DNA of 64,000 nucleotides from Edaphochlamys debaryana (Eukaryota > Chlorophyta > Chlorophyceae > Chlamydomonadales), in the NCBI GenBank assembly GCA_016858145.1, contig JAEHOE010000069.1, forward strand, positions 62,001 to 126,000. Direction: 5' to 3'. Within the stretch, counting starts at the first letter, position 1, and every line of letters starts with the position of its first letter. The position numbers were made by a program, and so were the translations under genes. This document shows positions 37,201-52,200 of the stretch, piece after piece. The notes beneath the pieces are model-generated. The model saw only the letters and a program-made list of their open reading frames with translations, ran no database searches and was not told the origin of the DNA.

Positions 37201-40200
37201 GCCTGTAGTGCTTGTCTCTTACCCCAACAAAGTCTGCCAGTATCATGCCGCGGCTGGCGCAAAAGCCCTGCGCTTGCGGCTGGGTGAGGGCGATGTCGAA
37301 AAGCGTGTAATGGGATCCGTAGACAGTGGTCTGGAACTTCAGCAGGTTAAGTTCGGTGCTCGTAACCGCTGTAAGGTCTGGGTCAGGAGGTGCCTGCAAG
37401 GCGAGGCCAAGCGTAAATGCAGGGGGCAGGGGGCAGCTTGCTAGGCTATACATGCACGCCTGGCAGCAGAGTGGGCGCACCATGCACAGGAAAGGTAGAC
37501 GGACCCAGCACGCCAGGTCGTTCCAAGCAAAGCGCCGCCTGCGCCGCAAGCCGTCACGGGGTAAGGCGCGGCTATCCACTGGCGCAATTTCAGTGTGCGC
37601 TTAGTGCGTTTCAGTTCGGCTCTCACCGAGCCCACATCTCCCGCTCGGCTGCAGTGAGCCTGTTGTCCCAGCTGAACTGCAGCATACTGAACCAGTTGCG
37701 CGTGAAGTACGGATTGCCCATAAAGAGGACGAAGAAGTCGCCAAAGAGGTACCGCACAACTGACTCGGTGTATTTAGCAGGGTCTTCGCCATAGTTGTTG
37801 TAAAAGGTACTGAAGGCCTGCAGCAGGAGTGGGGAGGACAACAAGCACAGCAACGCTGATGCAATTAACAGAAAACATCTCAGATAAACACAAAAGATCT
37901 CAACGTGCTAGCCACAAAATGGCCCCCCGATCGAGCGGGTTGGAGCAATTGTGCGCCATTACGCCGGCCAGAACTAACGGGCCCCCAGACCAATAAAATT
38001 GCCTCGAGCAAATGAGCGCCAATGCGCCGGCCATGCCACAACATGTGCGTGAACTCACCGACCACGAGACACGAGCCTCGCCACAGGCTTCATATCCTGA
38101 ACGTGAGCAGCAAACAGTACTTCAGCGTATCCCCCTCATGAGTCCTGCCCGTGCACTGGTGCCTTCCTCCCTGCTGATCTCCCCTTACCGCCGGCGTTGT
38201 TTGGCTCATCGACCCCCCACGCGGTAGCGCTGGGGCCGGGCGTGAAGCCGGAGCCGTAGCGCCAGAAACCATCAGGGTCTGCGGTGGGCGCGTGTTAGTG
38301 GGCGCGTGTTGCAATAATCAATGACACTACCGCTCAGCTAAGCTCGACTCACACTTCGAGAGGCCGAACCAGAATCGGAATCCTGTCCCTGTCCCTTTTC
38401 CTTCCGTAAATATTTGGAGAGCAGTCGACGCGGCCTCAAACTCCGCCCTCGTCGTAAACTCGGCCAGGTCTAACATGCAGGTGGTACAAAAAGGAAAGCA
38501 TGGGGAAGATCATAGGTGCACAAGGGCAACGAAGCAAAGCTTGAGGGGGCGTCCACGCCGCACCTGCGCCCATCGCCAGGCATCGTGTCCGCGCCTACAA
38601 ACGGGCGTGATTTTCGCTCAATGTGACTGCAAATACATATGGCGTTGCTTGCTTGATTGGGAGCTTCTGGGCGACCTTACCTCGTACCAACCAGCGCCAT
38701 CCGCGGCGTAAATGTACTTCCTTTTGTTGACGGTGAACGTGTAGCTTGCGTCTTGGTAGTACTTCTGTACGGTGAGAGTTCCTAAGATCTCAGAGGCCTT
38801 GACGTCTAGCCAAGGTGACACAGGCGGGCCAGACCATGGCTTCCCGGATTTGCAGGCAAACGGCAGAGGAGTACTGCAATCGGTTTTCAGGAAGACGGAA
38901 TCTCCGGACGAAGTTGCCCTCAGCTGACCGCATAGACTAGCTGTTGATTCAAGCGTTGACGAGGAGTTGCGCGGGATCGACCAGCTAGAGGAGAGAGCCG
39001 CAGGGGTCTGTATGTGTTGGGCCATAAGGTGGGTGAGTTGCGCAGCTTTGGGGGCATCAAGACCTTCAGCGATGCACGAGGGCGAGGCCAAGGCGCACCT
39101 GAGCCCACAGGGCAAACCTGCCCGGCGCTGCCTCGGCCACGCCAGTCCAAATACCGCTGTCCAGTCCAAACTGTGCCAACCAAGTTGCGAAGGCGTCTTC
39201 CTCGCGCAGGTTTGCAAACCATACCTGCAACGGATATTAGCACGTTGCAACACCTCTCGCTCCCTATCAACACCAATGTCGTATGTAGGCCATGCGTCAC
39301 CTTACCAGGTCTTTCTCCTGCATTCGCAACATGCAAGTGGGATTCCGTGAGACAAATACCTTGAAGTGCGTGCCAGGGTGGACATCCAGACCTACCTCAT
39401 AGCGGCAGATGCGCGCCGCGTCGTGCCACGATACAGCATGGGCACGGTAGAGAGTGATGGTCCACGAACCCATTTCCAGAGGTAGAGGCGATAAAAAGTC
39501 GACGCCAGGTGTGAGGTCTGAGTGCGGGATAACGATTTGGGGGTTTTCAAGGCAAGATAGATAGGGGGGAGCCATGCAAGTTGCGGTCACTAAGGCGCGT
39601 GTCCACACACAGTCATATCCCCACGGGCCCCTTACCCTCAAGGCTGTCGTCTACAATAGTGCCTGTCGGGAAAGAGGGTGGGCGCGGGGGGCGGTAACAA
39701 AGAACAGGCATACAAAGTCTGAGAGATGAGACGTTGCTTTAAAAGTGCCCTGGGAACGACATCAGCCGGCGGGGGATTGACGCACGCACCAACCCCATGG
39801 GCACGCCACCATCTACTTACTTGTCTCGCAGACAAACGCCTGCATCCTGTCGCATGACCCCGCCATGACCTGGCCGGTGACGACCTCGTAGCCCGAAGTC
39901 CAGTTGCTGCTGAGCTGCATGAGCCCGCATATCGGCGGAGCTGCAAATGGGCAGAGACAGCGGCGCGCGCTTATTGCTTGAAGCCAGCGAGCCAGCGCCA
40001 GATCCAAGGGCCATGCCTCACCATAGTCCCACTCGTCGATTTGCACCACCGGGTAGGTCATGGGGCTGCCATCCACCCAGCTGTGATGCAGAGAGGCAAG
40101 AGGGACACAAGTAAGCCCGCGAAAAGGCCTTCAGTCACCCGACCACGCCGGACGAGGCCAGATGGTCACTCACCGGTACGTGGGCGCCTGCGCCCGGTGC

Positions 40201-43200
40201 AACCCAATCCAGATCGCCTGGTTGTCCAGCTCCCCGGGGTCCAGGTTGCGTTGCAGCAGAGCTGCGAGGTCCGCAACGTCCTCCGGGTCCTCCAGGGTCG
40301 CGAGGTGGCCTCCGTGCAAGGTGCAAACGCGCTGGCGGGAGGAGCATGAGGGCACACGAACTCCAACTTAGTCCAACGCGCCATGTGCGATGGAATGAGC
40401 TTCCCCCGTACGTGCAGCAACATGAGAAGCGCACCTGAGCACCCTCCCAGTCGGTGGGGGTAGTGAAGAGCCGGTACTTGGCGTCCCGCACAATGGAGGT
40501 CAGCTTGGCGCTGTAGCCCAAGTTGCCGAGGCCTGAGGACAGTAAACGAACCCACTAGTCAGCGCTAAGGCCAGTCAAGGCGTGCAAAGAATTAGGTCTG
40601 CACTCGCCAAGCTTGAGGAAGTACGACTTGGATGACCACGTGGACCGGATGAAGGACCCCGTTGCTGCGCAAATGGCCGCAACGTTGCCCACTCTCCCCA
40701 GCTCGAAGGTGATGCCAGGAGTGCCCGAGAGCTCCTGGAGGCTTGTTGCCCTGCAGTATAATCAGGTAGGCAGACATCGACATGCATCGCATGACGCAAT
40801 AGGGGTGCCATGTCGTGCATCAAGCGACCCGGAGGCCTTGTCCAACAAAGCTACTCACGACAGCTGGCTCCCGGTTAGTGCACGCCCACAGCTGCAGGTG
40901 TTGTTTGTGTAAAGAACCTGAGGCGGCCCGGCAAAGCAGTTACCCAACCGCCAAGGAATAAACTGCATTAGGTGACGTTCAGAGAAGCGGCACTTGGCAT
41001 CCTTGCTTACCGCAAGGGCATGCGACGCAAAAGGAGACTGCAGCCGCGCTGACGCGACATCGCACGCCATGACACAAGCGTCAAGGGGGGACGACGGCGC
41101 TACCAGGACGGGGGCCACGGAAAAGACGGGTCCGAACTCTCGGGGGATGGACCAGCCAATCCGGCAGGATGGCACCGCTTGGCGGTCTATTCGGGCGGAA
41201 GAAACGACAAGATTGAAGTGAGCGAGCCGCGTTAATCACATGCGTTGCATAAGAAGGGAAAGGCACTACTACCGTTACCTCGCAGGGTCAGCGCGGCGGG
41301 GGCGGTGGGGTTGCCGCAGATCCCCGCGAAGGTGGCGGCCAGTGCAGCCGGGTCGTTTTGAGGTGGCAGGATGCCCGTAATGCCAGTGAGAACAGTCCCT
41401 GTAAGCAGCAAAAGAGACCAAGCTATAGCCGACACGTGCTGGCCTGACCTTATCTCATGCTTGCATGCTTACCGGGGGGACAGTAGAGAATCGACCCCCG
41501 CTGTGTACTTGCTGGGCGCGGGGCGTCGGCGCCTTTGTCACACACCACAGGTGCCATGTCTCCAAAGCAGAGAGGATGCCCAAAAGTACTGGATGGGGGA
41601 AAGAGATAGCACCCAGGGGGCCACAACCAAGTCAGTGGAGGAGAGACGAGGGGGCTGGGCCCCAAGAGCGGATTGGTAAATGCAACACCACCACACTCAC
41701 CTGCAGTCCTCTGCCACCCAGGCGTCGGCAATGGTCCCATCCGTGCTATTGCGCGTAAACGTCCACTTCAGGCACATCGCAGATGTGGAGGACAAGCCCG
41801 GAAGCCGCACACTACCGTAACGGTAGTCTACGGGGTAGTTGCCGTCAACCCAGGTCCATTGAGCACCTGAGAGGTGAAAAGAAGGGATGTGTTCGTTTTG
41901 CTGAGGATTGCAAATGAATGCGACGGAAGGAAGCATGTGGGGGGGCCTTGCCTGTTTGCTGGGCGCCCAACCAGACGGACACACGGTTAGAAGCCCGGGC
42001 GCTGCGTGCGGCATCTCGCAGCATGTCGACCAGCGCTGCGGCCTTCTCTGGGCTCTCGACGCTAGCCAGGACGCCGCCCTGCAACATTTATTGTGGCCAA
42101 GCAGGCTGTTAGTCTCCGACAGCAGCTCCTGCTTGACCCAACGGCTTTTATTTATCTGCATACATGCATACGTGCATACATGCATACGTGCCTGCTTGTT
42201 GCAGAAGTCGTCGGCTTGGCTCCAGGCAACCTGGAGTCCATATAATGTGGTCCGCTCGCCACGAGAGAACACGGACGCTAGGGGCTGGTCTGTATCCTCA
42301 GGCGCAGGCCGTTGGCTTATTGACCGACGGCAGAGCACGGGCCGGTGTGCAAGACAGTCCAGGGCCAACCAGCTGCAATATGTAAACGAGCTGGTTGACA
42401 TGCCGCATCAGCAGTCCCCCATGATAAAAACACGACGCATCGCACCTTGGAGACGCGAACACGTCTTGACCAGCAGTCTGAGGCTCATACCCCACGGCGC
42501 TGCACACAGCTCGCGGGGGAGCGAGCGCCTTTGAGCCCCAAAGCCCTGCAAACCGCAAGACTTAGTATCAGAAGCCTTAAGGATAAGCGAGTTCCGGCAA
42601 CAATAGAGGCTCACCCCAGGTCAGGACATCGCCCGCAGTGTATCGCCAGGCGGCATCACCTGTCAAGGGTGACATACATTAAGATTGTTTGGCACCTCAT
42701 CCTCTGCATGCACCCTTCCAAGAAACGCTTACCACCATCGTTGGATGCCCCAAACCAGAGCGAAAATGCCCCACTCCTGCCGGCCGCCCACTCTCTCGCA
42801 ATTGAGTTGACGGCCTCTTGCTGGCTGGCGTCCCGAATCTCCGCCAAGAACGCGTTTTGCGCCTGTGACGGAGGGCGGCATACACACGTCAAGCGCATAA
42901 AGCGCATAAAGCGGTCAAGAGGCGCACGGTGAGCAGTTCAGGTGCCAAGACTATTTGCAGGTATCATCTCCACCTTGCAGAACGAGGAAGCTGCACGCCA
43001 CGGCATGACGAAGTCGTATAGCAGAAACTCAAAGCGTACGGTGGAAGCAGTCGTTGAGTTAGCCGAGCCCTCTGCCGCTGAACGAGCAACAGCTGAAGCC
43101 ACCGGTTGGACCTGGCGAGCAAGACTGCACAGAAGACGAAGAGAACAACGCGTTGGCCGCAGGCGGACCCAAAGCCAATGTCCCATGTTCAGCTTACCTC

Positions 43201-46200
43201 GTCAACAGCGGCGCCGAAACCGTTGGGGTGGAGCTTGACTCCGCCGCGCCGCCCCACTGCGGATAAGCGAGGGGGTTCCAGTTAGAAAAAGGATTGATGA
43301 ACTGGGTCAATTGCTTCACGCACCGCTGAAACGCTCGTGTTCTTCACGAGTAAGACGTCCAAGGAGGTGCTTGTAACTGAGAGCTCTCGTCGACAAAGGA
43401 CAGCGGCTGTTGTAAAGGTGCATGGCGCCAGCCGCCAGCTGACAGTACCAGCCATACTGCACACAGTCACGAAACCACACAGCATGACAAAGAAAGCTTG
43501 GGCGCGGGCAATTGCGGCAGGTGTTGGTGGGGCACAGAGTGGGGGTTCCCTGCAAGTCGGCTTGCCTGGTGTTGGGCACGCCAAAGGTGAGAAGCCCGCA
43601 GTCTGCATCAGGCAAGAACAAGGCAATTTTTAATATGATCTGATGGGTTAACTTGCTGCTGGCTTCGGTGCGGACTCACCGCCTGTCACATTAGTGGTGT
43701 TGCGCAGGTAGTTACTGATTGGACTGAGCTGTGCCACCGCAAGCGGCCGGGTCGTATACTTGAGATCAGGCCAAGCTCCGCTCACTGAGAGCGGGGCAAT
43801 GCGTTTGCGCACATAAGGGACTTTGCGGCAAAGTAACGGGCGGCAGAAGCAATACGAACGGAAATGACACTCACGCCGCTTTGTCAGCCCAAACCAGGCA
43901 GTGTAGTTGGTCAGGCTTGGTGTACCAACCATCCACCGAGAAACCATGTCCTGGATCTGATCAAACCTGCGCCGACAACGGCAAGCATACCTTGCTGGTG
44001 AACCTCGCTGACCAAGGTCAACTAATTGGGCCAGAATACCAGGCTAGATAGACTTACATCTGAGGGGAGTCAAAGGAGGCCGCGTGGCCCCCTTGGGCCT
44101 GGCAGAGCCTCTCGGCCTCGGGCCACTGAACCGGTGTATCAAAGAGGGTGTAGTGGGACGCTCCGTCGAGGGTCTGGGCTACCGGCAGGACCGATTGGAG
44201 CTGGACCCCTGGTAGGAACGACAGCGTGGAACCTGCGAAAACGGCAAGACCGGTTGCGTATGACAGGGTCGAATCTTGGCGCAAGCGAAACCAAGGTCAG
44301 CTAGCTGCCTTACGCTGACACATCGGCATGGCTGTCCAGCCCCTGTGGAAGGTTGCAAACACATTAGTGGAAGATATGTACCCAGGGGAAAGAGGGCACG
44401 TATGACAGGCCCTTACCGGCAGGGGGCGTCGAACATGAAACCCGGAGCTGTGATCCTTTGTAGCAGTCGGCCTGCATGGATGCAGCGCGCGATGCATGGG
44501 CGCTTGGGTAGGTACGCAAGAAGGGGCTGGGGAAGCATGTCGCATGGTTCTCACGTGCATTAAAAACAGCAACGCAGTCCTCCCCGTCGAAAGGGAGCGG
44601 CTGCAATACAACAAAGGGAGCGGCTGCATATGTAAGCACAAACATCAATCAAAAGCATAGGGTGTGTTGGCCTTACCCCATGGAGACCCGGAGGTGAATA
44701 TGTGTAGAAGCTTTCCACACTCCTGTCATTGGGCTCCAAGCCCTGCCATGTTGCTAGGGAAGCATTAAGCGCCGCGCCTGAGCCCCATACGAACGCGCCC
44801 TCTGACGCTGTGTGGTCACGAAAAGCGTGGGCAGTGAGCAGGCCAGGCAGCGGACATCATCTATGCACCGTACGCCAGCTTCATATGAGCTACAACAAAA
44901 CCTCACCCTCGTCAGAAAGCGCGGTCCAGTAGAGTACGCGTAGGTCGGTACTCGCGAAAAGGTTCCCGGGCACGAGGTACCTGTTTAGGACGAGGAATGA
45001 AAGGGAATTAAAGGGAGAGGAAAGGGGAGGAAGGTGGGGGGAAGGAGGCCCTGCCGTAACCTGTCGGCTTGCAGGCCCCCTGGCAGAAGGGTTCCAATTG
45101 GTCTCAATCAGCGGGCACGCACAGAGAGGAAGTGGAAGACCGCAACGCCTGCAGGAGGCCGCCCACCCAACACGGCAGAAGTACCTGTAGTTGGCACTGA
45201 AGATTTTGGCGTCGTTACTGGCCAGGGCCTCGGTCGACACCGCATGCGCTGCCTCGACCATGTCTTGATCCGTGAGCTCAACCAAGCTCCCGCCTGTAAT
45301 TTGCGCAACAAGAGACCGACATCTTGCGACAAAACCCAGAGCAAGGGTTCCACTTGCATTGGGTGGCCGGCCCGGGGCAACGCTCGCACCTCTCAGTGCG
45401 CAGATTTCCTTTGCGGCTGGCGCATCCGCAAACACATCGAGAAGCTCGAGGGTGATAGCGCCGTTCCGTGCATAACCCGTTGAAAGCGGCTTCATGTACT
45501 TGTTGACCGCGTCAGCCTCCTCGGACCGAATCTGTGAAATGGGCGCCTTGGGCCCTGTGGTTTGGAGTAGGGCGAGGGCAAGTGTCATGGCAAGTGTCAT
45601 GGCCTCCTAGTGCTAGCTCGCAATAGACCAGAGCAATGGTATGATACCACCCGTCGAGAAGGAGGGCGCGTGTTATTGGAGCAACATGAAGGTCAAAGAA
45701 AGCGTGGTCTTTTGACGCTCGCAGAACACCAGGAGCATGGCTGGTGTGCAAGTAGATGTTGAACAGCATGGCTGATGCCATAATGGGATGGAGCGGATTT
45801 GATTGACATGAAGGATCAGGCAGGCCCATGTTACTCACTTCGACAGATGACTGGGAGTTTTGTGTCGCACAGAGTTGGCAGCTGCTTGTAGCTAGCTAAG
45901 GATGAATCCTGTGAGTATCTTGACTGCAAAGCTGCACAATCCTTTGATGGGACTGGCACACCGGGTGCAGCTGGACTTGGGCCATCTGTATTGGTCAAAG
46001 GTTTCTTGGTGTGAAGCGCACATGGGTTTTGGGCTTCTTAAGCCAGCAACGAAGTATTGCGCTAAATACTTACAGCTTCTTCCCGTGTAGGTCTGCGAGT
46101 TCAGGATGCTAATGTAGCCTGCAAAACACGGGGGGCGCAAGGTAAAGGTCGTCCCCTTGCGTGGAATGCGACCACGCAATCAAAGTGAGGCCCACCTCCA

Positions 46201-49200
46201 TTTCCGCGATGCAGTAGGCATAGTTTGCTGGACGCATATGAGGTCCAGTAGTCACAAAGCTACGCGGCATTAGAAGACTTTGCTATGGTTAGTGGCCAGT
46301 GCTTATGCAAGGCGCATGTAGACGGCGCGTGCAAGGTCGTCCTTAACCCTTACCGGGAAATTTGAGCAAACCGCTGCACAGTCAAGGTGAGCTTGAGGCC
46401 TGCGCACCAGACGACGGGAGGGGGTGTAACCGTACGTGGGGGCAATGGCTGGCATCAGCAGCTGATTGACAAGTCGTACCCGCTGAGAGTAGTGACATTT
46501 GCTAATATAGTGCCGCTGTAAAAATTCGGCATGCCTTTAATGTTGAAGGTCGCTGGCAAGACTTCTTGGTCATAAATTCCTGCATGCAATAGGCAAGGCA
46601 TTCAAACAATTATTTATTTCTGTCCGTTGTGTAAGGTCGCTTCTTGTGAGGCTCCAAGCTTCATTGCCAGCCGCAACCTACCAAAAACGAAGTTGAGGGA
46701 GTCTGCAATGAGCAGCTGTTCCATCTGTGTTGCAGGCGACGATGACGCATTGTATGACAAGCCCTTTGGGTTGGGTGGGGCAATCAGGGGTGTGCCGTCC
46801 AGGTAGCCCCAGGTCATGGTCAGCTCTGCGACAATGCAGGTGGGGCCCCGGTAGCTTAGCATATGACAAAACGCCTTGATGGGTTAAGCCTGAACCCGCA
46901 ACAAGGACGCACCTCGAGAGCACACGTAGGGCGCAACCACATCCGTGCAGGACACATTCTGGTATAATGGTGCGGAGCAGTTGGCCCAAGAGCCGTTGCC
47001 GCCCAGACAAGACACCCGCAGTGCGCCGCAGCCTAACCCAAGGGAGGCGTTGCGGACCGCCCCCGGGGCCCAGGCCGAGAAAGTCATCGGCCGCAAGTTC
47101 TCCCAGCCCCACAAAGAGCCGCTCCAAATCGTGCCATCAAGGCCGCTGGTGTTCTGGCCTGCGAATCAGGGTTAGGTGAGAGACAGGTAAGTTGCGACGT
47201 CTAAAACAAACAAGAGCAAGACAAGAGCTTACTGAAGTCACGCAGCCCGATGTGGACCAGGCCAGGCGCCAGGAGCTGAGAAGCTGTTGCTCGGATGCCG
47301 GACGCGTTGAGCACTTCACTCTGGGTGTAAAGGAGGCTGCTCAGGGCATCGTACTCACTACGGAGTCCGATGGACGCAAGCCTGCACGAACGGATAAAGA
47401 GATGCGACAGCCAAGCGGCTGAGCGTGGCCTTCACCAGAACGAAACCGGCAGAGACCCGGCCCCCGGTCACCCACGTTGCAGACCGAGCCTTGCAAGCAG
47501 CAGATGCATCGCTCCACGACAACGGTTGCGAGTATACAAGCATCTGCTTGGCACCATCAAGAAGAATGCTCGCTGCAGTGGGAAGCGTGTAATCAAGAAA
47601 CACGTGAGCAACCTTTCTTGGCACAACAAGCAGACGACGGAAGCCGTAGCAAAGCAAGCTTTACCCGTTGCATCTGTGGGTCTCGCACAGATGAACATGG
47701 TGCCAAGGCTGCAGTCCTCTTGAATGAAGGAGAACGTGCAGTTGGTGGAGCCGGGAGGAGAGCAAGTAGACACTAGCTGAGCGCACGCATTGGCCGTGTC
47801 ATTCGGTGCCACACCGCCGGGCCAAGGAGCCGTGAAGTTGGTTGGGCTACCATCAATCCAAGCGAAAGGGTCCGTGCCTGTTGAGCATTGGCAAGAGGGT
47901 AGGGATGGCCCCTTGAGTCCTCAACCAGCCAGTACGCATGCTTTGTAACATTAATGAGAACGTGCACGTACCGGCTCGAGCTAACCCGATCCAGAACCAG
48001 AGATCGGGCGTGTCAATGGGAACGCCCATTGACACAAAGAACTTGCTGAGGGCTGCCTGCAAGTCCCTTGTGACGGCCTGGAACTCCGTAGCACTGCATG
48101 GAAATTGGCAATGCGCAAAATGGGTGGGTGCACGCCAGGTCACTGCACACGTGCAGCCATACATTGGTGTCCCACATCTAACCATCCATAGGGTAGCACC
48201 CACCTCGCAAAGCTTGCGAGGTAGCCTCCGTTGTTCCGGCACCATAGCGCCGCCTGATCAAACGGCGCAGCGCTCTGTACGACCAAGAAGAACTCTCTGC
48301 TGCCGTACTGCGTCACAGTCAGGGCTGCTCGGAGTGCTGCGGTTGGCTCCGTTGATCGCGGCTGGAGGTTCCGGAGACCCGTCCAGGCGGAGTGGGTAGT
48401 CTCCGAATTCCGCACGCGGGCAACAGCCCATTGTCTGTGGGGAAATAGTATGGAAATGGCGGGTGCATTACGGCCAGAACGAGAGTAGTCCTCTTACTTG
48501 GTGCTATAGACGACGCGCGTGCATAGCCTTATCGCCTCGACATCAGCTCTGTTTGCGCCTCACTGGACACAAATCAACCCGTCTTCATGTAACACATAAC
48601 CAGTAGCAGCAATAACAACGCTTACGTGATAGCAACACTCAATCGCCTGCAAATCAGAGTAGTGTTGGGCGTAATCAGAGGAAACAAAGTTGCGGCATGA
48701 GGGACCCAGCAATCAGGTAGACAGCAAACAGCAGGGCCCTTATGACCCCGCCGTACCTCATCTCGGCAGCGGACTTGAAGCTGGCAAGCACTGCTCCACG
48801 GCTTTGGCAGAATGCCACACCGTCATCAAAGTTAAGCTGAATGGCGGGGAGCGGCAGTAGTATAAACACTTCGCTGCATCGCTAGGAAGCTAGCTAGCAC
48901 TTTGAGGCGCATGCCGTGATGGCCAATCTCACCGGCACGTTGTAGAAGAGGAGCTGGTCGCCCCCCAGCGCCTGCATCTGGATTGCAGGAGTAGCGGCAT
49001 CCCTGGCGCTAACGCCCGAGGGCCGGGCCGTTGGAACTGGAGGGGGTTTGCAGCATGAGCACGCGTGTTGGGTTGAGGCAATCAAGCCAGTGAGCATTCA
49101 TGTGGTGGCATCCCCAGGTTACAACAGAATATTCGCATAAGGCTGGCTCACCTGTCTCGCACACGGGCCTCTTCACCACGCCGGTGCATGCCGTATCCTT

Positions 49201-52200
49201 CCAGAGCCCGCTGCTGCCACTGTGGCGGTCGAGGAAAGCGGTGAAAGTACGGGTCGGAAAGCCACGGTTCAAAACGCCGCAGCCCTACAAGCCCGGATGC
49301 AACTACACCCGCAACGTTCGTTGTGCTTTACGCTTACTCTGAAGGCAGGACCAGCTCGATGCAGTCCTCAACCCCGTCGGTGTCGTTTGGCTCGCCAGGC
49401 GCCCACACCGGGATCGCCGCCACGGAGGTTCCATCAACCCACGTGATGTCGGTGAGGTTGTTGCCTAACAGAAGGGATAGATAGCCCGAAACCATGACGT
49501 AAGCTTCACAGTTTCGCGCTTGCCTAGGAACGCGCAGCCTTATTGCGTCACGGATCGCACCTGGTCGCTTTGCACCCAACCACACGGACACGTTCCCGCC
49601 TAGGGCAGCGCTGGACCAGGAGCGGACCATCTGTGCCAGGATGGCAACCTGCGGTCGTCAGCAGTAGAAAGAGGGTCAGCATGGCGATCGAAGGGGCAAC
49701 AAGATGCAACAGTGAACCAGGAACAAAAGCTTGCCTCATTGCTGGAGTTCAGGGTCACGAGGTTGCCGCCCTTCTGCTGGCAGAACACCGCCGCCTGGTT
49801 CCAATCCAAGAGGATGTCGTACAACGAGATCTTGCTGTCGCGCAATACCGACTGTGTGGTCATTGATACTGCCGGAAAGCTTGACGTTGCGACTGGCTCC
49901 GCGTCATCGCTTGCGGGGGTGGAGAGGTCCAGGGTGCTGCGGAGCCCTGAGATGCCTAGCGGGCATGTCCTCACAAGGGCGTACGTTCCAGCCGGCTGGA
50001 AGTTCAGGAGCTCAGGGCTGATGTAGCGCACTCCGCGCAGGGAAGATGAAGCGGCACTGGAGGTGTTGGAACCAGCCGAGATCAGGTTGTCAATCTTTGC
50101 AACACCACCGCTTTCGATAGCAATGTCGGCGAGCGAAGATGCGCCATCTTGAATGACGGCGTTGTCGCTGTGAGGATAGATGTGCGGGGGCAAGGCAAAA
50201 TCAAGGGCGGTGCATTCTTGCAGGCAGAACCTAGTGGCGATTGCAGGCAGTCCGTGCTTAGAGCAGGAACTGGCGAATGCATGCAGTCCACCCGTACTCA
50301 CCACTCGATGCGCAAACTGAGGACATCGCTTGTCGAGGCCTCCACATTGGACAGGACAGATACGACCTTGCTTCCAGAGGGGCACTCAAACTTGAAGGGG
50401 CTTCCTGGCACCCGCACCGGTCCTCGGGCCGGCAGTTGGGCTGCGGGAAGTGCCAAGGCAGCGGTCAAGCCATGAGCGTCTTTGGATGGGGAGAACGCAC
50501 TACTAGATTAGCCCAGCTTGCATTCACATGTTGCTCCCTGATTATCTCCACTGAACTGACCTGAGAGTGATCGGATGCCGTCTTGGTCTGGATAGTCCGA
50601 GCACGTGAGCTTGAGGTTGTGAAGGTACGAAACGGGGGCGCTCCCGTTCCCACTGCTGGGCAGGAGTATCATCTCGCCCCCATCCCATATAAACCGCGAG
50701 CGGAGGAGAGCGATGCCCGATACCACGGAACGGGATTTGCACTTCTCAAAGTACATGTCGCCGTCCTGCGTGCACGAGTGGCCAGGCAACAGCAGCGCTT
50801 GAAGTCCCCACGTGCGGGCCAGGCAGCAGCAGCGCTTGAAACGCCCTCGTGAACACACGAACTGTTGCGGAAAGACGGTCTGGCAACTTACCGTAACGTC
50901 CGGAGAATAGGCCAGGCGAGAGGTGTGGTCGTAGGTGTCCGCACAAAGGGCGTCCAGCGTAAGCATCACGCCGGGGGCTTCAGTCCCGTTGGACAAAAGC
51001 GGCACCACGGGGTGCGCAAGTGCCCGCCCCGTGACCGCCGCAATGCCGGCCGGGCAGCGAACTGTGGTAAACTCAACTCCTCCTTCGGGCGACAGCGGCG
51101 TGAAGGTGTCGAGGACTGTGGGAGCGCGCCAAAGGCAATTTCGGGGTGAGGATCAAGGGCTGAGAATCGACAAGCCAACTTAGTTCCCGGTAGCGTAGGT
51201 TATCGAGACAACAGGTGTATGTGCTTGAAACAGCGGATATATCCCATCCATCGTCAAGCCAGGAGTGCAAATGCCCCCCAAAGAGAGCCCACCTCGCGAA
51301 ATGCCGGCAGGACCGCTGCAGAGGATGCCCAAGGCCTTAACAAACGGCGAGGGGACGTTTGCCGTGTCGTTTGTCGCAACGTCGTACCTACATCGGCGGA
51401 CGGGGTGTGTTCGACCTCATGCCCCGTCGAGGCAAGTCAAGCGCCCCAGCATGCATGCCGCGCCCTCCGCTGTTGTTGAGCCCGCGTACCTTCCAAACAG
51501 AGCCTCCACGTACTGTCCAGGCGGGCAGTTGATGTACGCAGGCTGCATTCCCGTCACCCCGGTCGGGTCGGCGATGGTTGCTGCAGCGGAGAGGCGAGAG
51601 GCGGTCAGTGATGTTCAAGGGGGCATCGTCACTGAGCAGAGTAGCTCGAGCCCCGCCTGCGATCCCCCAACACGTCACGCCCGCCCACCGGGGCTCTCAC
51701 CGGGCACACGCGGAGGCGGGAGCACTCCCGAACGAGTGCATCGGAACACCAGGCTGGTAATGAATATCTGACCGCTCGAGTGTGTTTGCTGGGTCCAAAG
51801 GATCTGGCTGAGGGCAGCGCCCGTGGGGCAGGCATATGTCCATCGCCGGTAGCCGGGGAGCGCCACCATTGACCGAAGGTTTGGCGGGGGGCCGCCCAAG
51901 CAACTGCGACCAGAAAGGGAAGGGAAACGTAATAAGAGGACGCATTCAACTTACTGTGTTCCAGCCAAGGAGGGCATGCATAGCCTGACGCTCACCCAAA
52001 CACAAATGATGTGATGATGGTCGGGCGCGTCGTGTTCCACATGTTGACCAGGCCTGCACGCAAGCGGTTGAGGGGTTTGAGGAAAGGCCGAGCGCGCAAG
52101 TGCTTGACGACACATGTCGTTGAAACCTGTGCAACTCACCTATGATGGTGCTGATTCCCGCGTTGCCACAGGGGGTTGTGTTTGGCGGCTGCAAGTCAGT

